Translations under genes and position numbers: made by a program
In this document: positions 37,000 through 48,223 of the stretch, piece after piece
Numbering within the stretch: the stretch's first letter is position 1
Layout: each line of letters starts with the position of its first letter
DNA from: Osedax fenrisi
Lineage: Eukaryota > Annelida > Polychaeta > Sabellida > Siboglinidae
DNA length: 64,000 bases
NCBI GenBank assembly: GCA_964019155.1
Contig: OZ025243.1
Coordinates: 19,883,533 to 19,947,532 of the forward strand
Direction of reading: 5' to 3'
The notes under the pieces: generated by a model
Database searches by the model: none
What the model saw: the letters and a program-made list of their open reading frames with translations, nothing else
Told to the model about the DNA's origin: nothing

Positions 37000-37394
37000 A
37001 AGTGTTAGCACGATATGTTAAGGTCAAAGGTTAACGTAATAGATGTCGGATGTGTTGTTTATATAATTGTCGTGATGTATACAAGTTTACTTACTACTAT
37101 AGTATATATGTCTAATATAGTACTGTATACAGTAGTATACTACAGTATACTGTGATTATCTATCGTTACGGGTACTGTAGTAGGGATTTAACTCTAGTAT
37201 GTATCTCATCCTAATTCATATAAATTTATTATAGTTAAAATAATATTTATTTTTGAATTTACAAATATATACAAATATCAAGACGATATACAAATATACA
37301 CAAATATATCATACTGTAATTAGTATATATAAGAGGGAGATGGAGATAAAGAGAGAGTGGTAATGACTATATATCTCTCCCTCTATATATATAC

Positions 37395-37432
<38 letters not shown>

Positions 37433-37941
37433 ATGTGTGTGTGTTATAAGTGTACACGTAGTTAACGTAATATATGCATACGTTTCATTGTAATGTATAC
37501 AATATAGCTAACTATTAACACACTTGAACGTTTCAACATTACAATTATAAATTATATAAAAAGATAAATATAATTACTATTATGTAGGTACGAATGTGTA
37601 CTACCAATGACGGCTCTCTGGCTCTCTATCATTATCTATTTACGAATATCATTAGAAAATGTATTTCACTTTTAAATTATTTTTATATTTATTCACTATA
37701 TACAGAAAATATATCATTAATTAATAAATTAATATAATCAATATAAACGATAATATATCGATAAGTACATTTTAATAATTTTGTAATCGAATAATTCACT
37801 GAAAATTATATATAATTCGGAATAAAATCCTGTAATTCAACTTACATTAGAGTTACCCTCGCAGTAGATATACCCTGTTTGGTGTATGTTCCTATAGGTT
37901 ATGTTCCTATAGTACTATAGTATGCTACGAATGTATCCCCC

Positions 37942-37973
<32 letters not shown>

Positions 37974-38420
37974 GTACGTTTACATTTCGAGTGTAGTGTG
38001 TCTATACTCTAGTATATGTATAATATACTAGTTTATATAATGATATATTATAATTATAAGGGTAGTATATGTAGTATATGTATATGTTTGAATGTTCACT
38101 ATGAATTAACGTTAGAGTATTACGTGTACATGCTATAACATCCTACTGTTATAGCAGTGCTTTTAAGGATTTGAAAGTCAATTCCAAAACTAATTATTTG
38201 TTTTAAATGTTATATGTGAAACAATCTAATAAAATACATCGGCCGATTTATAATAAATAACTAGGACTACTATATAATTAATTAGGAAACATATGATTTT
38301 TTTGTAGGCAAAAATATAAAAGTGGGCGGTACTAATAATAGTGGGGGAAATTTCCGACAAAATACGCCTTAGGGATTTTGTCGTTGTAAGATATATCCAA
38401 GTATTACGCGTTTACATGTC
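37000..38420. other. Intron-like AT-rich stretch with GT microsatellites
   Basis: (GT)n tracts at 37411-37443 and 37950-37972, small palindromes near 37120-37155, and a GAGAGGGAGATGGAGATAAA purine tract at 37332-37360. No coding island. Confidence 0.5.
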
Positions 38421-38560
38421 ACCAGGGGCGCCGCAACAGGGGGGGCGGGGAATATGTACCCCCCCCCCCCCACTTTAAAATCTAGGGGGACCTCATATGT
38501 ATTGGTCCCCCCTCACTTTTACTTCAAAATTGATTTTGATTGGTTGGTCCCCCCACATGT
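38420..38560 (+). mobile_element. G/C-tract repeat, possible DNA-transposon end
   Basis: Begins CAGGGGCGCCGCAACAGGGG and contains long poly-G and poly-C runs plus two GGTCCCCCC-type blocks (38503-38518 and 38545-38557). Ends of the form CAGGGGCGxx are common in hAT-type elements. No matching opposite end was found. It truncates or abuts the frame of the exon at 38598-38755. Confidence 0.35.
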
Positions 38561-38597
38561 CACGTGTGTGTTCATTACGTAAGTGGTGTTGCGTAAC

Positions 38598-38755
38598 CTC
38601 GTAGATAGACTTGTTGATGGTCGGTAATGTTCTCAACATCTTGGAGTGCATGAACCTTGCCCTCTTGACCTTCAGCGCCTCGGACCACATGTGACGTAAT
38701 CGACTCTTTCGAACGTGGAATACCTTTTCGTTAGTTTTCTCTACGTCTTTGTTAT
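38598..38755 (-). CDS. Acidic-tail membrane protein, candidate exon 6
   Basis: Acceptor TTAAG, phase-1 start, donor GTTACG, phase-0 end. It reads NKDVEKTNEKVFHVRKSRLR, HMWSEALKVKRARFMHSKML, RTLPTINKSIYE, a basic segment that contrasts with the acidic exons before it. The GC-rich, varied codons are unlike the flanks. The frame stays open to 38493 if unspliced, but that extension runs into the poly-G repeat. Confidence 0.45.
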
Positions 38756-38796
38756 CTTAATAATGGTCAACATAGATATCGTAACGTATACACAAT

Positions 38797-38928
38797 TAGT
38801 TAAAATCACTTCTAAATAATATGTTAAGACCTATTTTATAAAATTAATTAAGGGTCCGGACGAGGCTCGAACTCGCGTCCTACTATTCGTGTGTTTGACG
38901 CCTTAGCCAACTGATCCACACAGTCAGA
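38797..38928 (-). mobile_element. SINE head half (copy 4), 3'-truncated
   Basis: The minus strand has a tRNA-like head (TGGATCAGTTGGCTAAGG and CGAGTTCGAGCCTCGTCC) and the first part of the body, but ends near 38797. It lies in the intron just upstream of the exon at 38598-38755. Confidence 0.8.
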
Positions 38929-39001
38929 ATATACATATATAAACTATTATAAACTCATATATATATATATGCATATATAAACTAGATACTGAATATTAAT
39001 G

Positions 39002-39035
<34 letters not shown>

Positions 39036-39036
39036 C

Positions 39037-39363
39037 TTTGACTGTAATCCGATTCTCTGATAATTGAGAATATTTTGCCTTTCCTGGACCCGTCCTCTCC
39101 ACCCGCCTGAACGACTTCGCTATCATCTCCCATCATACGACCAGCTTCCTCTAGTGATGCGACGCAGTCTCCGGCTCCATCTTCTACCGTGGTGACAGCT
39201 GTCACTCCAGCTGGTAGTGTAGCATCAGCCTCTTCGGGCACATCTTCGTCTTCGATGTAGTCCACCTCCGAATTGATTGACAGCTGAGATATACGACTCA
39301 GGCAACACAGGGATTTATCTAGATCAGTTTCCTCTTCGCTACTCTCGAAATGCAAATTCTCAT
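39037..39363 (-). CDS. Acidic-tail membrane protein, candidate exon 5
   Basis: Acceptor TATTCAG, phase-1 start. It encodes about 108 residues, strongly acidic: ENLHFESSEEETDLDKSLCC, INSEVDYIEDEDVPEEADAT, ending RKGKIFSIIRESDYSQ. The phase-1 donor is GTTAAT at 39036; unspliced, it stops at a TAA at 39032. The acidic Ser clusters are good casein kinase 2-type sites. This is one of the longest non-repeat frames outside the mobile elements. Coding is supported by base composition and by phase agreement with both neighbours. Confidence 0.55.
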
Positions 39364-39714
39364 CTGAATAATATTTTTAGATAAGATTAGTTTTTATAGT
39401 TTATATTTAGTATCTCAATTACAATTTATAAATAGTATGTGAGTCATTATTCAATATAATAGGATGATTTTCCCAAAATAAACAAATGAACTTTTCAAAT
39501 AATGAGATTGTCGTTATAATTAAAAAAATAGACTTATTTATGTATTTATTGAAAAGTTTCTTTAAGATTATATTTGGTATATAGTTGTTTTAATGTATAT
39601 AATATTAGAATTTGACTAAATAAGTAATACAATTACATATGTAAATAGTAATAATTTAAATAACAATATATTGTACGTGTGTGTGTGTGCGTGTGTATGT
39701 GTGTGTGTGCTTAC

Positions 39715-39853
39715 AATCTATTTTATTGAGTTTCGAAGCGAATACGACCCCTTCCTCGGTACATTCACTAACAGACTCATCAGAATAGTTGTCGAGGTCG
39801 GTGTCTTCACTATCTTCGCAACTGTCAACAGACTCCAGTTCCTCTGCGGCATC
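39715..39853 (-). CDS. Acidic-tail membrane protein, candidate exon 4
   Basis: Acceptor TACGATAG, phase 0, donor GTAAGC, phase-1 end. It reads DAAEELESVDSCEDSEDTDL, DNYSDESVSECTEEGVVFAS, KLNKID. It is as acidic as the next exon, which begins in the matching phase. The opposite-strand frame here is a shadow. Confidence 0.55.
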
Positions 39854-39857
39854 CTAT

Positions 39858-39950
39858 CGTAGGGTATAGAGTGGGTGTGTAGGGTATGGAGTGGGTATGT
39901 AGGATATATACTATATACCCTACACACCCACTCTATACTCTATATAGAGT
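39858..39950. repeat. Hairpin made of GGGTATAGAGTGGGTGTGTA units
   Basis: Two direct copies of GGGTATRGAGTGGGTRTGTA are followed by an inverted copy (ACACACCCACTCTATA), making a stem-loop in the intron between candidate exons 3 and 4. Confidence 0.75.
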
Positions 39951-39959
39951 GTGTTTGTA

Positions 39960-40407
39960 TGGAATAGAGTGTGCATGTAGGGTATATACTAGGTGTTACG
40001 TTAGATAGTACCCTATAGGGTTGTACAATTTCAAAACTTGCAAAGCGTCATAGCCATCAATTTTTAAAAATGATGGACTCAAATCATAACAAATATTAAA
40101 ATCCTAATATCATCGGTTTCGAAGCCTTCAACTTCAAAAATATAATGTTTATAAGCATTCAAATCCCTTGAAGACTTTAAAATCATAAAAAAAAAACAAT
40201 GTAAAAAAGATCCTAATTAAAGAGTTTAATAATTATCTACAACAGTTGACGTGACTGACGTTCAAATTAATGACAAGTACATCTGAAATATAGTCTGCGT
40301 TCAAATAGAGATAACTTCAACTATGAAATAGTTACGATTAAATAAGTTTATTTATATGTACATTGTACAGTTTAAAAAAAATCGATTTTATTTTAAATAC
40401 ACGACTA

Positions 40408-40457
<50 letters not shown>

Positions 40458-40600
40458 TATTCTATAGGATCCCTATATAGGGACGCGATTTCATTAATTT
40501 ATAAATAAATCGAAAGTGGCAGCTCCACTCGATCTTTGCTTACTAGCCACTTTAATATCGTAACACTGGAATGTGTACACCGCTAGTGATTAGGTACTAT
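39960..40600. other. Intron-like AT-rich stretch
   Basis: Includes a (TA)n run at 40411-40454 and no convincing exon. A small GC-richer patch at 40500-40562 has no clear reading frame. Confidence 0.4.
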
Positions 40601-40877
40601 GTAGTAGGTAGGTGACTTACTTAGTATATATATATATAGTATACGACATGATTGTTAATCGTGATGTAAGTATGACGTAATATCACGTGGTGGTGATATC
40701 ACGTGGTTATAAGTCACGTAATGTATACGTAATAGGTTACAAGTATACATTATACTATAGTATTGCGATGTGTACGTCGTACGCGTAACAACAACTATGA
40801 CGCAACAACAGCGACGTAACAACTATGACGCAATAACAACGGTGACGTGACGTAATACCGACCACGATAGTCTGCAC

Positions 40878-40994
40878 TTGCTGACGACGTTTAGTGGCGG
40901 AGGCTGCGAGGTCAACGTTCCTCTTCATGCGGAAGATGATGAAGATCGTCAGAGATGCGATAGCCAGAATCGTTATGTTCACTATCACCAGAGG
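40878..40994 (-). CDS. Acidic-tail membrane protein, candidate exon 3 (transmembrane)
   Basis: A strong pyrimidine-rich acceptor (CCTCCACTACTCCCACAG) and a phase-0 start. It reads PLVIVNITILAIASLTIFII then FRMKRNVDLAASATKRRQQ: a single TM helix followed by a basic stop-transfer region, so the acidic exons downstream would be cytoplasmic. The phase-0 end needs donor GTGCAG at 40877. A better-looking donor GTATTA at 40858 would end in phase 1 and not match the next exon. Confidence 0.55.
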
Positions 40995-41099
40995 CTGTGG
41001 GAGTAGTGGAGGTAGTATACTATATAGGTGTGTGTATAGTGGTAGGTGTATACTAAAATCCTTATATATTATAACGTAGCGCTTCCCCTTTAAGGAAAT

Positions 41100-41202
41100 G
41101 TCCACCAATTAAGATAATTAAGTATAATTAATCCTATATATTTGTTATACCATAGTATATTTACTAGTATATTAAACAATATATCGTGTATACTATATTT
41201 TG

Positions 41203-41234
<32 letters not shown>

Positions 41235-42480
41235 TGCATTCACTTATATTCAATTTATGATAGTTTTTATTCTCGTTAAATAACTCTATCTATATCTCTG
41301 GCTATATAAGTAATGGCGATGAACTATTAATTACCATTTACTTATTCCGTCATTTCCGGTTTGAATGACATTATTGTTTTACATTAATGTGATGTATATA
41401 ATGTGTGAAGTATTTAATGTATTATTATTAACAACGAATATATGCGTGAAATACGTATTATATTTATTAAATATATTAATGTTTCAGCTCATGGTCATAC
41501 TATATTATGAAGTATTCATAACCACTTAATACCTATGCTACTTGATAAGTTCTACGTGCTACATGCTAACATACATGCTAACATACATGCTAACATACGT
41601 GCTACATGCTAACATACATGCTAATAAATGAAACAACTTTAATATTACGCATATGGATATCGTATAATTAAACAAACATGCGTGCTTTATAAATTGTATT
41701 ATGATTCATTATTATTAATAGTATTCAGTTAATACTGTTAACTATTAGCGGCGGGCTCCCCGCTATTATTAATGTTGTTATTGTATAATAATGATATAAT
41801 CATCATTATTATTAATATTATTTATTATTATTATTATTAGTATTACTATTAATAATCATATTATTTTAGAGCGTCCACAGCTCGATTCAATGGTTATGGC
41901 ATAGATATTCACCCACTTACTCGCGATGAGTCACTCATTATCACATTATAAACAATTCGACATTACCGCCTCGCCTGTAAATCACACACCGAATAGGAGG
42001 AATTACCTAATTGCATAACCATAACTAAACGCAATCATATATTACCGTAAAATACATATACATATGTGTGTGAGAGCGCATGTGTGTACACTGTACATCT
42101 ATAAATGTATGCACGATTAAGGTATGCGTGTGTATGTGCGTGTGTGTGCGTGTGTGTGCGTCATATATAGATAGGTCCCTGCAGGGAGCTCGTAATTAAC
42201 CATTGTCAACATTCCACGGTCACCACATCAAATATATATATATACTATTGTTTATCACACATGATGAAACATACATAGGTATATATATATATATATATGC
42301 ATATATTGACAATAAGACTCGTTTCAGAATTGCTTAATACCTATAAATATCTTCATATTATCTCAATTATATATATATATATCAATAATAAGTTACTTGA
42401 TTAAACTTTAATTAGAGATGTATAACAATCGTATACGTAATAATTAAGCGGATTAAAAGCGGACGCGTTGACCGGTATCC
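41100..42480. other. Intron-like AT-rich stretch
   Basis: Contains a CATGCTAACATA tandem repeat at 41551-41627, (GT)n near 42129-42160 and (TA)n runs. A GC-richer patch at 41870-42010 preceded by a T-rich AG has no long frame. Confidence 0.45.
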
Positions 42481-42525
42481 GAATGCTACCGGAAGTGTGA
42501 CCTGAGTTACGTAATATTAACTAAC

Positions 42526-42596
42526 GTCGACGTCGTGAAGATCCTCGAACATATCGAAATCCTCGAACAGATTCATCTTCATTACGTGCTGTTGTT
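42526..42596 (-). CDS. Acidic-tail membrane protein, candidate exon 2 (stalk)
   Basis: A short island: acceptor GAATAG, phase-1 start, donor GTTAGT, phase-0 end. It reads QQHVMKMNLFEDFDMFEDLH then DVD, a strongly acidic stretch with a repeated FEDFDMFED pattern. Joined to the TM exon it would be the extracellular juxtamembrane stalk. Alternatively it is the terminal exon of another gene, since the frame stops at a TAA at 42517 if the donor is not used. Confidence 0.4.
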
Positions 42597-43440
42597 CTAT
42601 TCTATTGTTTACAGTAGCTATTGTTCGTATTGTTTGGCGTGTTTACGTGCGGAGCGTGTGTTTTTGTTTTGCTTTTAACTATTTTTCTAAAATCGTGTAA
42701 TTAGTTTATTATCGAATGTTATTATTTAAATAATTTAAATTTTCGCAAAGTAAACACGTTCACTAATTACAATATACACATTTTATTATTTCTTTACTAA
42801 GTAATAATAATACTACGTGTATTATTCTAATTGGTATTTACATTATTATTAAAATATAAACTAGGAGTAGGATACTTATAAAATAAATAATCTCTCATAT
42901 AACAAACGATCATTTGTTTGAACCTCACGCCATTTATATAAATATATATAAACACTATAAACTTTGTCTTCTCCGCCACCTCTTAACAGATATTTACCTA
43001 ATACTCCTCAAAATAAATGATATTATAAATTAGCTGATTATAATCAGTATACTTATCAGTTATAAGTAAACTTATCTGATTAAAAGTCTACTACCTCAAC
43101 AATGATGGGGTGTAGCGATTGTGTACTTCCGTTGCTTCTACTTGTTGCATCACCTATATCATAATGAGCATTATCGCTGTATTCTCTATATGGGATATGA
43201 TTACGTTATAATCAGTCTACCTCCCCATTGCTTTTCGATCATATTACTCTTTATATATGTAATATACTAACTGATATCCCTCTCCTGCTTAACATGGTAT
43301 ACCTGTACATTGTACAGGTATATATATATATATATATGTCATCCTTCATGTTAAATGACGATTGTTAGCTCCCATATAATAACCCATAGATTATTAGGTA
43401 CACATCCTATCATTATTTTATTTGTTTTGTATATTATCAG

Positions 43441-43459
43441 ACCATGGTCCAACCTGCAG
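43441..43459 (+). other. Possible plus-strand micro-exon
   Basis: A very good acceptor (TTTGTTTTGTATATTATCAG) is followed after only 19 bases by a good donor (GCAG|GTGAGA). The insert contains ATGGTCCAACCTGCAG. No partner exon was found, so this may be coincidence. Confidence 0.2.
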
Positions 43460-43725
43460 GTGAGATTTTAAATATACGATTGTTTTTAAATAAATGACCT
43501 ATAATTATAAGTATGCATATATTATTATAAGTATATATATTTACTTACAAAATATGTACCTAGTACACATACTCCTGTTTAGCTAGCGTTAACGCTATAG
43601 AATTCTATATAAGAATATCACTAAAACTCCCACTCTTCAACATAACCCTATAGGGTATATTATATACCGTTTAATATAGGGTGTATTGTTGTATTCCGGG
43701 AGCCAGTTAGGTTAGTAGAACACAC

Positions 43726-43822
43726 TTTTCGTAGGACAATCCTTAGCTACCTCCGTAATGTTAATTATCGTCTTAGCACAATTATTTTTCTCCGAACAAC
43801 TATCCCCAGAAGATGTATGTCC
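43726..43822 (-). CDS. Acidic-tail membrane protein, candidate exon 1 of those visible (Cys-containing ectodomain)
   Basis: Acceptor GTCTAG, phase 0, donor GTGTGT, phase-1 end. It reads GHTSSGDSCSEKNNCAKTII then NITEVAKDCPTK: three cysteines and an NIT sequon, consistent with extracellular sequence. The acceptor lacks a pyrimidine tract and the donor is weak, so this is the least certain exon of the chain. Taken together the seven exons total 1029 bp with every junction in phase. A start codon and signal peptide have not been found. Confidence 0.3.
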
Positions 43823-44050
43823 CTAGACGTTTATCACGATGTCCTTAAGAGAGTATTCGGCTGAAACTGAAACTACCAACACGCACATAATCTAGACTGT
43901 TATGCTACTGTATTCCAACTATTTATTGTTGTGACTTATAACATGTCTTTGTAGATGTACGTATGCCTGTTAGACTCTCTTGCAATGATATCGTATATAT
44001 ATAGGATATTATAATATCTTACATATATGTGATCTATATATATATTAATA

Positions 44051-44052
<2 letters not shown>

Positions 44053-44119
<67 letters not shown>
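44053..44119 (+). repeat. (TA)n microsatellite
   Basis: 67 bp of pure AT dinucleotide. Confidence 0.95.
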
Positions 44120-44120
<1 letters not shown>

Positions 44121-44884
44121 TATATAGTAATGTATTACAATCATTATAATACTATATGTTAAATAGGTGGTAAATAGTTAGTTACGAGAATTCTCCTCTA
44201 TACCCAACCCCCAACGTAGGAAGACAAGTAACTCTACTAACCTAACTATGTATAGGGTGTCAAACATAGTTCTATTCTTGTACCACAGCTATGTGTATAT
44301 TATATCCTATACGATAGTGTACCTGTGTATAAAATATACATGTAGTATAAAGGATATATATATGTGTATACAATGTCGTGAATACTTGTCTTTAAAATGA
44401 AACGTAATTATCTCGATAAGCTCTGCTTCTATAATTACTCTGATGTAAAAACCTAAATCTAATAATAATAAAAATAATAATAATACTCACACATATAAAT
44501 GATATACTATACCCAATATCTGAATTTCCCACTGTCCACTATAGTAATAATGCGGAAGATATGCATCCCTATAGGAATATGCATTCCTATAGAAGACGTG
44601 GGTATCCTATATTTACCCCAGACTCTTACCTTATTGAATTTGTATTATCAATTAAACTATATCTTCGTGTTTTAATAAAATACGCTACAATTACGATTAC
44701 GATATATGATATAAATAAATAACGCATCATTAATCATAATTCGATGAATGGCGAAATACAGCTCGGCCCAAAAATCCTTTAGGGGTGGGTGGGAGGTGGA
44801 CGGGGTAGTCGTGTTTTTATCGTTATACTAACGGGGTGGGTTGGGTTTTGAGTTGGGTTTAGGTTTAGCTATACAGTTCCTAGG

Positions 44885-45015
44885 CCCCGACGTTGTTATG
44901 GTTATTTTCTCCTCGCCTATCGAATAGGTCAGCTGTCGTGTCCTCGATGCACACACACGACTTGCCTATTGTTAGCCACACGAAATTGACAAGTATCCTT
45001 CGCTGTATTCCGTTA
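44885..45015 (-). CDS. Weak candidate exon upstream of the acidic-tail gene
   Basis: After TGAATTAG the minus strand is open in one frame for about 43 codons: NGIQRRILVNFVWLTIGKSC then VCIEDTTADLFDRRGENNHN, ending at a TAG. The GC-richer mixed codons look coding, but no domain and no good donor are seen. The opposite strand is also open here, so direction is uncertain. Confidence 0.25.
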
Positions 45016-45029
45016 CCTAATTCATATAG

Positions 45030-45125
45030 ATATTGGTTGGGTTTAGGTTTTAGTTTGGTTTTGGGTTTGGGTTTGGGTTTATGTTTGTGCTTAGCTTTGG
45101 GTTTATGTTTGAGTTAGGGTTTATA
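45030..45125 (+). repeat. Degenerate (TTTGGG)n tract
   Basis: Repeated TTGGGTTTAGG / TTTGGGTTTG units on the plus strand, with a shorter stretch at 44838-44872. G/T-strand bias recalls telomere-type repeats but the unit is irregular. Confidence 0.65.
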
Positions 45126-45129
45126 TTTG

Positions 45130-45823
45130 TACTATAATATAGTACATTTTATTGGCCGGGATTTTTAATACATAGGGGTGGGTTTGAAAATAGTTTATAA
45201 CTCCGTAATTATAGAAATACGCATATCATTACATACTCATTTACTCTTCGTATTAATTATATATACGTTATCCCTTCGAGTACTAATGATTTAGAGCTAT
45301 ATCAGCGATTTAGTCTTTCCTATAGTATAGGTGAATTAGGGGGGAAAAATCGAAAAAAATCCTTATTTCGTGCATTTTTTACCCATAAAGTTAAATATAT
45401 ATATATATATATATTCTATTACACATATCTAAGATGGTATATACAGCCTGCCCACTTGCTGTCACCCATTACGCCATTAATCATATGTTTAACATTCATA
45501 AACATACGACGTACACGTATCGTATCTAGATATCGTATATCTACTAAACGTATCTACTTAGTAGGATAATGGAAGGAGTTATGTCATATAAGGGGAAGAT
45601 ACTGTAAGAAGAATCCGGATAGAATTATTATATAGGTGGTTCACCTACTAATGGTTCAAATTATACGACACGCTAGATGTCATCGAGGGGTCAAAGTTAG
45701 GTAATGAATAATATTGTAGTTAACAGATTGTTATAAAGTTTATTTATTAAAACCTATGAAATGTTACTATTGTATATATTTTATATTATTAAAGTATTAT
45801 TATAAAACCTTAGAAAAGAGATG

Positions 45824-45860
<37 letters not shown>

Positions 45861-46740
45861 TAGGTATATTGTAAATATCCGTTGTTTTAGATAATTATCA
45901 CTAACTATTAAATAATCACTTGTAAATATAGACACACCTTCTCATATTAAATTAATACAACTTAAGATATTTTATTGATACCAGGAAGTAGGGTGGTAGG
46001 TACCTACCTCCCTAGTTATACTCAGCCACTATGGTAGTGCTATTATCCATTATTTGTATACAATAGTATTAGCTAATAACTTATGGATAGGAAGAAGAAG
46101 ATGATCGATGAAGGAAGATGAAGAATAATGACTTATATAATTATAGATATCAATATTTTAAGGAGGAAGAAAGTTATCAAATGATGAAGAAGCTATATTA
46201 ACTGGTGTTGAAGGAGTACCCATATCCTTATTAAAACAATATTATTTATAGGTATTATTATAAATAGTAATAACTATATAATTATAATGTTAAATAAATA
46301 AATAACATAACTTTTCAACAGAAAAAAGAGGATATTATTAATTTGATTCAATAGCTAGAAGTGTTCTAGTAATAAATTAACATTATTTTGAATTATTTCC
46401 ATACAAAATGTTACTTTCCGAAAATATAGCAACTCTAAATGGGTATTCCACTACAAATTTCTAAAAAGTACCGCTTTCTAGTAAACATTTTCGGACATTA
46501 TTTCCGGAATACTGATATTGTTATACCCCTTAAAAATTATGAGGGTTAATTAAGAGACTATATTATTTTTATAATTATTATTATCAAAATTTAAAGTTAT
46601 TTTATCTAATGGAAGTATCATTTGATATGCATTTCTTTCTATAGATAATTATTTATAATTATTGATAAAAGGATTTTTTAAATAAATTCTTTCAAATTTT
46701 CTAGTTGCATTTGTTGCTTGTGATAGCATGCTTGTAGACC
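45130..46740. other. AT-rich stretch, nothing assigned
   Basis: Contains (TA)n at 45830-45856 and a purine-rich GAAGAAGATGA stretch at 46090-46150. No exon or mobile-element domain was recognised. Confidence 0.45.
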
Positions 46741-47021
46741 TATTACACCATAGTTTAATAACCATTCATATATACTTTACAGTGTTTCTCATTGGTATAC
46801 TTATTAATTAGACTATCATTAATGGACATAACTGGAGATATTTTTAAAATAATCATTCTACTAATCAGATATAGAACGTATTCGATTAATATTCATGAAT
46901 GTATTTCATCAGAGCATATTTCATTCAATGAAATTCCATATGGATCCACATTGGGTCTTTTACTTTTTTCTATTTATATTTCTACTTTGAAATATATAAT
47001 AGAATATATATTTTATGTGAA

Positions 47022-47059
<38 letters not shown>

Positions 47060-47467
47060 CCATGGTTGTTCGGCTTTTTTTTGTGTTTTTGATTTTTGTA
47101 TATAATATAATATATATTAATAAATATATTAATTACAATATTATTTAATTTAAATTATAATAAATATTAATAATAATATTATATATTATGTATATTATAT
47201 AAATTATACCTTATAATTTTAAATTATATAATGCAGTGTTGTTGGTTTTTATCGTTTAAAAAAAACAAAAAAAATCAACTACCCTATCAATATTATTAAT
47301 AATTGTATAGATTATGTGTATTATTTAAATGTATTCAATTAATAAACAAGCCTGGCCGAAAGAAAAATATAATTTGGATAGAATTAACTGAATCCTTGTA
47401 TACATTATACTATACTACTTTTAAATATAATATACACTAAATATCTAATAATAATCATATATCTATA

Positions 47468-48223
47468 CACTGTAAAAAATTAGGGTACAACAACTAATTT
47501 TTATAGGGTACGGTAATCGCAAAATCGAATATTATGAGTGATGTACCCTAATTAGGGTACACCATGAACAAATGCATTAGGGTACGATTCAACGCTTTTT
47601 TAGGGTACATCAATGCTATTAATTAGGGTACACTGTATCAAAAAATGAAAAATGATAGTGATGTACCCTAATTAGGGTACAATATATACAAAATCGTTAG
47701 GGTACAGCACTATACATTTTTAGGGTACATAATATCTATTTGTTAGGGTACGGCATCAATAATAATTTAGGGTACAAAATCGTTAATAAATTAGGGTACG
47801 GCATCAATAATAAATTAGGGTACGGCATCAATAATAATTTAGGGTACGGAATCAATAATAATTTAGGGTACGGCATCAATAATAATTTAGGGTACGGCAT
47901 CAATAATAAATTAGGGTACGGCATCAATAATAATTTAGGGTACAACATCATTAATAAATTAGGGTACGGCATCAATAATAATTTAGGGTACAGCATAGTT
48001 AATAAATTAAGGTACGACATCAATAATAATTTAGGGTACAACATCGTTAATAAATTAGGGTACATTTAGGGTACAGAAGACTTAAATTTGCTAGGGTACA
48101 CATCAATCTTTTTAGGGTACAAGTATTCATTTATAGCATGATGGGCCCTAATTAGGGTACGGCTATACAGACATGGTTTACACCCTAATTTTTACTACTC
48201 TTGTACCCTAATTTTTTACAGTG
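47468..48223. mobile_element. 756 bp GGGTAC TIR element
   Basis: Ends CACTGTAAAAAATTAGGGTA (left) and its complement finishing in TTTTTTACAGTG (right), flanked by TA on both sides. The whole interior is built from GGGTAC-containing units, from scattered copies at the edges to a regular 24-bp array in the centre, plus perfect GTACCCTAATTAGGGTAC palindromes near 47545 and 47665. No transposase. A non-autonomous element whose body is a tandem repeat. Confidence 0.8.
47740..48069 (+). repeat. 24-bp minisatellite core, about 13.5 copies
   Basis: Unit GGGTACGGCATCAATAATAA plus TTTA (or AATTA). As 24 is divisible by three and the unit lacks stops, 109-codon frames are open on both strands (LGYGINNN repeats forward, YPKLLLMP repeats reverse). 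These are products of the repeat, not evidence for a gene. Confidence 0.9.

Noticed and set aside
39671..39927. Frames on either strand overlapping the GT repeat and candidate exon 4
   Set aside because: They are shadows or out-of-frame readings of the acidic exon and the adjacent hairpin repeat.
40755..41108. A single 117-codon minus-strand protein
   Set aside because: Only the middle (40878-40994) has the TM/basic pattern and acceptor. The outer parts are AT-rich or tandem GACGTAACAACTATGACGCA repeat sequence.
45030..45125. Interstitial telomere
   Set aside because: The unit is irregular (TTTGGG, TTTAGG, TTATG mixed), not a clean telomeric hexamer, so a plain G/T-rich tract is safer.
47736..48069. 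109-codon frames on both strands as possible repeat proteins
   Set aside because: The 24-bp unit without stops makes both strands open; no start context, no non-repeat flanks and it sits inside a TIR element.
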